Source: Spirochaetales bacterium
Lineage (GTDB): Bacteria; Spirochaetota; Spirochaetia; Sphaerochaetales; Sphaerochaetaceae
Assembly (NCBI GenBank): GCA_017632495.1
Contig: JAGBRG010000106.1
Coordinates: forward strand, 1 to 7,525
Direction: 5' to 3'
Length of the DNA stretch: 7,525 bases
Under the pieces are notes generated by a model, which saw only the letters and a program-made list of their open reading frames with translations, had not been told where the DNA came from and did not search any database. Shown in pieces: positions 5,505 through 7,525 of this stretch. Positions within the stretch are counted from its first letter, which is position 1, and each line of letters opens with the position of its first letter. Both the position numbers and the translations under genes were made by a program.

Positions 5505-7525
5505 TTAAACCAGTCCTAAAGACTTTTCCGACTCCTCTTTCATCTTGTACTTGAGTATCTTTCCGGCGGCATTCATGGGGAAGTTGTCCACAAAGACAAA
5601 ATATCGGGGAACTTTATGTCTCGCCATGGATTTATAGCCGTATTCCTTCATCTCCGCTTCGTCGGAAGTCTGTCCTTCATGTAAAATCACCCAGGCACAG
5701 GCCTCTTCTCCGTAGACCTTGTCTTTGACGCCGACAACCTGGACATCGCGCACCTTCGGGTTGGTCAGATAGAACTCCTCGATCTCACGCGGGTAGATGT
5801 TCTCACCTCCGCGGATGATCATGTCCTTGAGTCTTCCCGTGACCTTGTAATATCCGTCTTCCGTGCGGCAGCAGATGTCACCGGTATGAAGCCAGCCGTC
5901 GGAATCAATTGTCTTTGCCGTGGCCTCGGGCATCTTGTAATAGCCCTTCATGATGTTGAATCCACGGGCCACGAACTCTCCGTTCTCCCCGTCAGGAAGA
6001 TCCTTTCCCGTTTCCGGATCGATGATCTTGCACTCGACTCCGGGGAATGCCGAGCCCACTGTCTCAACTCTGTGGTCAATGTCCTCGTTCACTTCGCCCA
6101 TGGTGCATCCGGGAGAGCTTTCTGTCTGTCCGTAGACTGAAAGAATTTCCGTCATGTGCATTTCCTTGGCTGCCCTTCGCATCAGATCAGGCGGGCAGTT
6201 GGCTCCTGCCATGATGCCTGTGCGCATGAAGGAGAAATCGGTCTTTGCAAAGTCCTCGTGATTGAACATGGCGATGAACATCGTTGGGACTCCGTTGAAG
6301 CAGGTAATTTTCTCCTGGTTGATGCAGGCAAGAGAAGATTTGGGTGAGAAATAAGGCATGGGGCAGATTGTTCCGCCGTGTGTCATGAGGTTTGTCATGG
6401 AAAGGACCATACCAAAGCAGTGGAACATGGGAACCTGAATCATCATGCGGTCCGCGGTGGAGATATCCATTCTGTCTCCGATTGTCTTTCCGTTGTTGAT
6501 GATGTTCTTGTGGGTGAGCATGACACCCTTGGGAAAGCCCGTAGTTCCTGAGGTGTACTGCATGTTACACACATCGTCAGGCCTTACCATGCTTGCACGG
6601 CGGCGTACCTCTTCCATTGGAACTGAGTCTGCTTTTTCAAGCATCTGGTCCCAGTTCAGGGCTCCGTCCATGTCAAAGCCAACGGTAATGACATTACGCA
6701 AGAACGGAAGCTTCTTGGCAAAAAGAGGGTCGCCTTTTCTGTGAGTGGCAAGCTCAGGGCAAAGCTCGGCGATTATATCCTTGTAGTTGGACTCCTTGAC
6801 GCTTTCTATCATCACAAGAGTATGAGTATCAGACTGTCTTAGAAGATACTCTGCCTCATGAATCTTGTATGCAGTGTTGACGGTCACCAAAACCGCACCG
6901 ATTTTTGTTGCGGCCCAGAATGACAGAAACCACGCAGGGATGTTGGTAGCCCACACTGCAACATGGTAGCCTGGCTTGACGCCCAGGGCGATAAACGCTG
7001 CAGCTACGCGGTCAACATCACGCCTGAATTCCCTATAAGTTCTTGTGTAATCAAGTGTTGTATACTTAAATGCGTACTGATCCGGATAGGTTTCAGCCAT
7101 GGTGTCCAGAACCTGGCCGAATGTGATGTCCAGAACCTCGTACTTCTTCCAGGGAAATGTTCCTGTGTGGGAGCGGTTCTCGTAAAGGACGCTTGTATTC
7201 TTTCTTTCCCCGCTTGCCCTGGAAATGAAGTTCACAAAATGTGTAAGAACAATGTCTGCATCCTGGACTTCCGTGTTCCAGTCAACTGTGAAATAGCCTT
7301 CATAGTTCAATGATCTTAGGGCTCTGAGAAAGTCGTCCACAGGAAGAGTTCCCTCTCCTATCAGAACATCTGTACCGTCACGCCTGTCGCCTATTCTCAC
7401 ATATCTGATGTAGGCACCCAGGGTCTTGATGGTCATTTCGGCACTCTCTCCGCCTTCGAAGAAAGTCTGACGGATGTTCCATGAGGCCCCCACTGCTGGA
7501 GAGCCAAAGACATTGATTATGTCCA
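5505..7525 (-). CDS. TIM-barrel (xylose-isomerase-like) / acyl-CoA synthetase fusion, 5' end outside the window
   Basis: The frame is open to the window edge. A GTG at 7491-7493 would give 662 residues, but it has no ribosome binding site and the ten codons before it (DIINVFGSPA) continue the same domain, so the true start lies beyond 7525. Counting from that GTG, residues 1-90 resemble the C-terminal part of a sugar-phosphate isomerase/epimerase TIM barrel (LGAYIRYVRIGD, then GEGTLPVDDFLRAL and GYFTVDWN). About 110-662 is a complete AMP-forming synthetase: YTSGTTGFPKG (313-323), YGQTES (454-459), HTGD (536-539), GRLKDMIIRGGENIYP (553-568) and the C-terminal lysine in NAAGKILK (Lys645). It looks FadD/acyl-CoA-synthetase-like and is cytoplasmic; its substrate is unknown. 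Usual metal-ligand positions of the barrel look replaced. It ends just before the promoter of the T-box operon. Confidence 0.88.
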   Translation of the reverse strand, partial: DIINVFGSPAVGASWNIRQTFFEGGESAEMTIKTLGAYIRYVRIGDRRDGTDVLIGEGTLPVDDFLRALRSLNYEGYFTVDWNTEVQDADIVLTHFVNFISRASGERKNTSVLYENRSHTGTFPWKKYEVLDITFGQVLDTMAETYPDQYAFKYTTLDYTRTYREFRRDVDRVAAAFIALGVKPGYHVAVWATNIPAWFLSFWAATKIGAVLVTVNTAYKIHEAEYLLRQSDTHTLVMIESVKESNYKDIIAELCPELATHRKGDPLFAKKLPFLRNVITVGFDMDGALNWDQMLEKADSVPMEEVRRRASMVRPDDVCNMQYTSGTTGFPKGVMLTHKNIINNGKTIGDRMDISTADRMMIQVPMFHCFGMVLSMTNLMTHGGTICPMPYFSPKSSLACINQEKITCFNGVPTMFIAMFNHEDFAKTDFSFMRTGIMAGANCPPDLMRRAAKEMHMTEILSVYGQTESSPGCTMGEVNEDIDHRVETVGSAFPGVECKIIDPETGKDLPDGENGEFVARGFNIMKGYYKMPEATAKTIDSDGWLHTGDICCRTEDGYYKVTGRLKDMIIRGGENIYPREIEEFYLTNPKVRDVQVVGVKDKVYGEEACAWVILHEGQTSDEAEMKEYGYKSMARHKVPRYFVFVDNFPMNAAGKILKYKMKEESEKSLGLV

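Noticed and set aside
5146..5508. Plus-strand open frame of 120 codons over the leader region
   Set aside because: It is antisense to a leader with clear T-box, antiterminator and terminator structure, and its product shows no recognisable domain.
7491..7493. GTG as the start of the upstream ligase gene
   Set aside because: No Shine-Dalgarno precedes it, and the codons before it continue the TIM-barrel domain without a stop, so the gene begins beyond the window.

Overview
The window looks like part of the chromosome of a strictly anaerobic, Clostridia-type Firmicute. Three things point there: genes for a ferredoxin-dependent 2-oxoacid oxidoreductase, a complete T-box (tRNA-sensing) leader, and strong AGGAG-type ribosome binding sites. 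Genus and species cannot be read from the sequence. Every supported gene lies on the minus strand, so the biological order runs from high to low coordinates.

Region 7525-5505 holds a long open frame entering from outside the window. It encodes the C-terminal part of a xylose-isomerase-like TIM-barrel domain fused to a complete AMP-forming acyl-CoA synthetase. Region 5504-5159 has no gene. It holds a promoter directly behind that gene's stop codon and a roughly 280-nt T-box riboswitch ending in an intrinsic terminator. The best specifier triplet is AUC (isoleucine).

From 5158 down to 1 runs a tight operon. It encodes a three-part fusion (XRE helix-turn-helix, cupin, medium-chain-type acyl-CoA synthetase), a nitrilase-family amidase, a branched-chain aminotransferase, a small ParA/MinD-type P-loop ATPase, a 2x[4Fe-4S] ferredoxin (VorD-like), and the first 25 codons of a VorB-like oxidoreductase subunit. 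Gaps are 30 nt or less, with an ATGA overlap between the aminotransferase and the ATPase.

Together the genes form a route linking branched-chain acids, acyl-CoAs, 2-oxoacids and branched-chain amino acids. A T-box normally turns expression on when its tRNA is uncharged. An isoleucine T-box here therefore argues that the route runs in the assimilatory direction: activation of 2-methylbutyrate (and probably isobutyrate and isovalerate), ferredoxin-driven reductive carboxylation, then transamination. The individual chemistry is known from anaerobes. The T-box control and the regulator-enzyme fusion at the head of the operon are the less familiar parts.
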